Positions 61,444-64,000 of a stretch of 64,000 bases of DNA are shown here, piece after piece. The DNA is taken from contig NZ_JBMOVV010000001.1 of the NCBI RefSeq assembly GCF_049472135.1, forward strand, positions 124,001-188,000, written 5' to 3'. The notes beneath the pieces were generated by a model. That model made no database searches and was not told the DNA's origin. It saw only the letters and a program-made list of their open reading frames with translations. The position numbers and the translations under genes were made by a program. This DNA comes from Arcobacter_B sp049472135. Lineage in GTDB: Bacteria > Campylobacterota > Campylobacteria > Campylobacterales > Arcobacteraceae. Each line of letters begins with the position of its first letter. Position 1 is the first letter of the stretch.

Positions 61444-61938
61444 TTAATCAACCCACCACATTCTTGCATAAAGCCCAAGTGTTGATGTGTATCCAACTTC
61501 ACTAAATTTTAAGGTTCTATTTTCATCATAGATTAGTGTTGTAGGAAAGGCTTTGATATTGAAAGTTCTTGAGTAAAAGCCATCTTCATCATTTACTACT
61601 TTGAAACTTAGATTATGTTTTTTTAGATAGTTTTGTATCTCTTGTGTTGAGCCTGATTGAGTTGCTATTGTGATTACTTCATAATCTTTTGAGATTTTTT
61701 CTATATTGCTTGCTTCTACTTCACAAATAGGACACCATGTAGCCCAGAAGTGAACTAATACGGGTTTATCTTTTGGCATGTCATATTCACTATTATCAAG
61801 TAGTTTGTAGCTTGTGTAGATTAAGTCATCTTTGTTTAAATCCTGTGATTTGTAATAACTTAGTACATTTAAAGCTATTGCTAGAATTATTATAAATTTT
61901 ACTGATTCTTTTAGATATTTTTTTAGTTTGGGATTCAT
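61444..61938 (-). CDS. membrane-anchored thioredoxin-like protein (ScsD/TlpA type)
   Basis: This 164-residue protein has one N-terminal helix (about 12-27) and a periplasmic thioredoxin domain with WATWCPICE (65-73), so Cys69 and Cys72 are the redox pair, and a cis-Pro in AFPTTLIYDE. The C-terminus GYTSTLGLYARMWW resembles ScsD disulfide oxidoreductases. It probably reduces or oxidises periplasmic thiols. It is 82 bases downstream of the RND permease gene, with a hairpin between them. Confidence 0.85.
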   Translation of the reverse strand: MNPKLKKYLKESVKFIIILAIALNVLSYYKSQDLNKDDLIYTSYKLLDNSEYDMPKDKPVLVHFWATWCPICEVEASNIEKISKDYEVITIATQSGSTQEIQNYLKKHNLSFKVVNDEDGFYSRTFNIKAFPTTLIYDENRTLKFSEVGYTSTLGLYARMWWVD

Positions 61939-61961
61939 TTATTACCTTGTTTATTTGCTTT

Positions 61962-61988
61962 CATATCAAAGTTTGAAACTTTGATATG
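61962..61988 (-). other. 12-bp stem hairpin between RND and thioredoxin genes
   Basis: CATATCAAAGTT (61962-61973) pairs with AACTTTGATATG (61977-61988) with a three-base loop. No T run follows in the minus direction, so it looks like an mRNA-stability or processing element rather than a canonical terminator. Confidence 0.6.
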
Positions 61989-62020
61989 ATTTTAGCTTTT
62001 CTTTGTAAAAGGATTGTTTA

Positions 62021-63679
62021 TTAGATGATTTTATGTAAGTGGTTTTTGATAATAACAGGTACAAAAAACATAGATACAACATAAGAGATAAGAGTACCAC
62101 CAATAAGTGCAACCCCAAGACCACCAAACACAGCATCAGTTGCAAGTAAAGATGAAGCAAATACCATTGTTAAAACTGTAAGGATGATAGGTTTTGACCT
62201 TGTTGCAGTTGCTTTTGCTATGGCTTTGTTTATTTCCATCTTTTCTTCTATTACTAACTGTTTTGAGAAATCTATGATAAGTGTAGAGTTTCTAGAGTTA
62301 ATACCAATAAGCCCAATAAATCCTATCAAAGAGGTAGCCGTTAAATAGAAAGTATCAGCTGTAAAAGCATCCATTATTATATGTGCGAAGATAACACCAA
62401 TGATTGACACAAAACTAGCTAAAACTATTCCCCCTGATAGGGCAAAGCTTTTATAATACATAACCATCAAAAAGAAGATTAAAACAAGAGCTATTATAAA
62501 AGCTCCTCCTAAATCTCTGAAAGTATCAAGTGTTACTTTAAGCTCTCCATCAAATACTAAATCAAATCTTTCATTTGTTTTTTTATCTACAAATGCAAGG
62601 TTTAGCATATTTGTTTTGATTACTTCATAATCATTACTTAACTCTTCAAGCATTTGCGTTCTTGCATCTAAAAGTGGATAGATTTGGCTATCTTTATTTG
62701 TTTCAGCTATTACATTTATCATTTGATTTAGATTTTTAGATGTAAGTTCTGGCTCTTTTATCACTTCTTTTAGTGTTACAAACTCTGATAGACTTATCAT
62801 AAAACCATTTTTATTCATAACTTTTAGGTTTTGAAGTTTACTATTTAATGACTCTTTACTTTTCCTATCAAGTAATCTTGAATCATCAAGTCTTAAAAAT
62901 ATTGGTATTTGATTTTCAGCTTTGTTTTCATTTACAACTGAGATTGGCATACCTTCATAGGCTATATAAAGTACATTTTTTATTTGCTCTAGGTTTACAC
63001 CACTTTTTATGATTTTGTTGTTATCTAGTTCAAGCTCATACTTTATAAAATCACGACTAGCCATAATATCAATATCAACTAAAGTTGCTTGCTCTTTTAA
63101 AATCTTTGCAATTTTTATAGAAAAATCCCTTCTATTTTCAAAGCTATCTCCTCCATAAATTTCAGCAACAATAGAAGCCAATACAGGAGGGCCAGCTGGA
63201 AGTTCTATAAACTTGATATTTGCTTCATATAGTGAACACTTTGCTTTTACTTCTTCTCTTAGATTTGATACAAGGTTGTAGCTTGTGATATCTCTATTAT
63301 CAGCTTTTTTGATGTTTACCATCATTTCTGCTTGCCATTGTTTGTCTTTTAGGGCACTTTGTTTTACAAGTGCTGCAAAGTCTAAAGGCTGACCTTCACT
63401 TACAAACACTGAAATATTTGTAATATTTTCATTTTTTTGAAGTTCTTGTGAGATACATCTTGTTACTTCTTTTGTATGGTTTATGCTGTAACCATCTTTT
63501 AAGTTTACATATACAGAAAAGCTATCTGAGTCTTTACTTGGAAGCATTTTAGCTTTTGTAATCTGTGTTGGAAAAGTAGCTACACTTAAAACAAAAAGGA
63601 TAAGTGTAATTAAATAAACTAAGATTGATTTAGACTTTGATTCAAGTATACTGTGTATAAAGTTTTCTAATTTTATCAT
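62021..63679 (-). CDS. RND efflux permease, C-terminal half as a separate gene
   Basis: This 552-residue protein corresponds to the second repeat of an RND transporter. It starts with a helix equivalent to TM7 (VYLITLILFVLSVATFP), has a periplasmic porter domain (DGYSINHTKEVTR, LPAGPPVLASIVAEIYGG) and five further helices (GGAFIIALVLIFFLMV, ASFVSIIGVIFAHIIM, LIGFIGLIGINSRNSTLI, KPIILTVLTMVFASS, IGGTLISYVVSMFFVP). It starts with ATG after AGGA, eight bases past the stop of the N-terminal-half gene. Substrates are unknown. Confidence 0.85.
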   Translation of the reverse strand: MIKLENFIHSILESKSKSILVYLITLILFVLSVATFPTQITKAKMLPSKDSDSFSVYVNLKDGYSINHTKEVTRCISQELQKNENITNISVFVSEGQPLDFAALVKQSALKDKQWQAEMMVNIKKADNRDITSYNLVSNLREEVKAKCSLYEANIKFIELPAGPPVLASIVAEIYGGDSFENRRDFSIKIAKILKEQATLVDIDIMASRDFIKYELELDNNKIIKSGVNLEQIKNVLYIAYEGMPISVVNENKAENQIPIFLRLDDSRLLDRKSKESLNSKLQNLKVMNKNGFMISLSEFVTLKEVIKEPELTSKNLNQMINVIAETNKDSQIYPLLDARTQMLEELSNDYEVIKTNMLNLAFVDKKTNERFDLVFDGELKVTLDTFRDLGGAFIIALVLIFFLMVMYYKSFALSGGIVLASFVSIIGVIFAHIIMDAFTADTFYLTATSLIGFIGLIGINSRNSTLIIDFSKQLVIEEKMEINKAIAKATATRSKPIILTVLTMVFASSLLATDAVFGGLGVALIGGTLISYVVSMFFVPVIIKNHLHKII

Positions 63680-63687
63680 CTAAATTC

Positions 63688-64000
63688 CTATAAAAATTTT
63701 TTAATTAAATATGGTGTAAATGCATAAGCAATTACTAAAGAAACTATTAGTGCAATAGGCACAAATACAGGAAGAGGGTGCATAAACTGTCCCATCATAC
63801 CACCCACAAAAAACATAGGTAGAAATGTAAGAATGATGGCAATTGTTGCGATATTTGTAGCATTTCCTATTTCATTTGTTGCATTGATTGAAACTACTGT
63901 TATATCCCCATTTGGGTTGTGCTTTCTATGTCTATGTATGTTTTCAATTACAATAATAGCAGCATCAACTAACATCCCAAGACTTACTATAAGAGCAAAA
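63688..64000 (-). CDS. RND efflux permease, N-terminal half (5' end outside window)
   Basis: The visible 103 codons carry the TM4-TM6 region of an RND permease: FALIVSLGMLVDAAIIVIEN with the proton-relay Asp, then NIATIAIILTFLPMFFVGG and PVFVPIALIVSLVIAYAFTP. The gene ends with TPYLIKKFL and TAG at 63688, exactly where an intact RND permease would pass from repeat one to repeat two. The reading frame is open to the window edge. The second D of the usual VDDA is Ala (VDAA), as in CusA-type members. Confidence 0.85.
   Translation of the reverse strand, partial: FALIVSLGMLVDAAIIVIENIHRHRKHNPNGDITVVSINATNEIGNATNIATIAIILTFLPMFFVGGMMGQFMHPLPVFVPIALIVSLVIAYAFTPYLIKKFL

Noticed and set aside
62021..64000. 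RND permease split explained by a one-base sequencing error
   Set aside because: Both frames carry stop codons at the junction (TAG at 63688-63690 and at 63680-63682), so one insertion or deletion cannot rejoin the halves.

Overview
The window looks like chromosome of a free-living or host-associated member of the Campylobacterota, most likely the Arcobacter group. The DNA is strongly AT-rich, genes are tightly packed with many 1-20 bp overlaps, and TTG starts are common. Several gene groups are typical of that phylum: an ArsS-type sensor kinase, tatD-rlpA-kdsC-lptC-lptA-engB, a short ArgA-like acetyltransferase, and histidine kinases with an MGEM...IAHQWRQPL box. The many PAS/Cache kinases and GGDEF proteins fit Arcobacter better than Campylobacter or Helicobacter. 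I see no prophage, insertion sequence or CRISPR array. The organism is inferred, not proven.

Layout. 0-9.3 kb: mixed housekeeping and metabolic genes (SDR, hydrolase, DEAD-box RNA helicase with a structured leader, PQQ-type sugar dehydrogenase), an initiator tRNA, a sensor kinase and a CNNM/CorC-like membrane protein. 9.3-17 kb: SfsA, then an HDOD / response regulator-PilZ / haem-PAS kinase operon facing a large NMT1-SBP-GGDEF sensor. 17-25 kb: GreB, a methyltransferase, transporters, a haem-type GGDEF-EAL protein, an SDR and an uncharacterised possible PD-(D/E)XK-fold protein. 25-37 kb: L,D-transpeptidase, DTW protein, small membrane proteins, an ankyrin protein with a Fur-like box, alpha-carbonic anhydrase overlapping a second CNNM protein, DUF309 and UvrA. 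37-42 kb: an aconitase-family protein whose catalytic and Fe-S residues are largely lost, and a PAS kinase. 42-48.3 kb: a compact minus-strand operon ubiX-coaD-tmk-hisS-speA-cysE-tauE. 48.5-52 kb: a serine-recombinase-like protein without its catalytic serine, then a Ser/Pro-rich protein with an ArsRS-type two-component system. 52-60.6 kb: a long plus-strand operon-like series (rplI, hslVU, tatD, rlpA, hisB, kdsC, lptC, lptA, engB, argA-like, DUF3050). 60.6-64 kb: small proteins, a thioredoxin-like protein and an RND efflux permease encoded as two adjacent genes.

How it works together. Signal transduction dominates the accessory content: five histidine kinases, two response regulators and two c-di-GMP enzymes, two of these sensors with a periplasmic CxxCH haem motif. 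Envelope biogenesis (LptC, LptA, KdsC, RlpA, L,D-transpeptidase) is the other theme. The items most worth a second look are the degenerate aconitase, the hairpin that encloses the start codon of the DEAD-box helicase, the short leader ORF overlapping the second CNNM gene, the serine-less recombinase and the naturally split RND permease.
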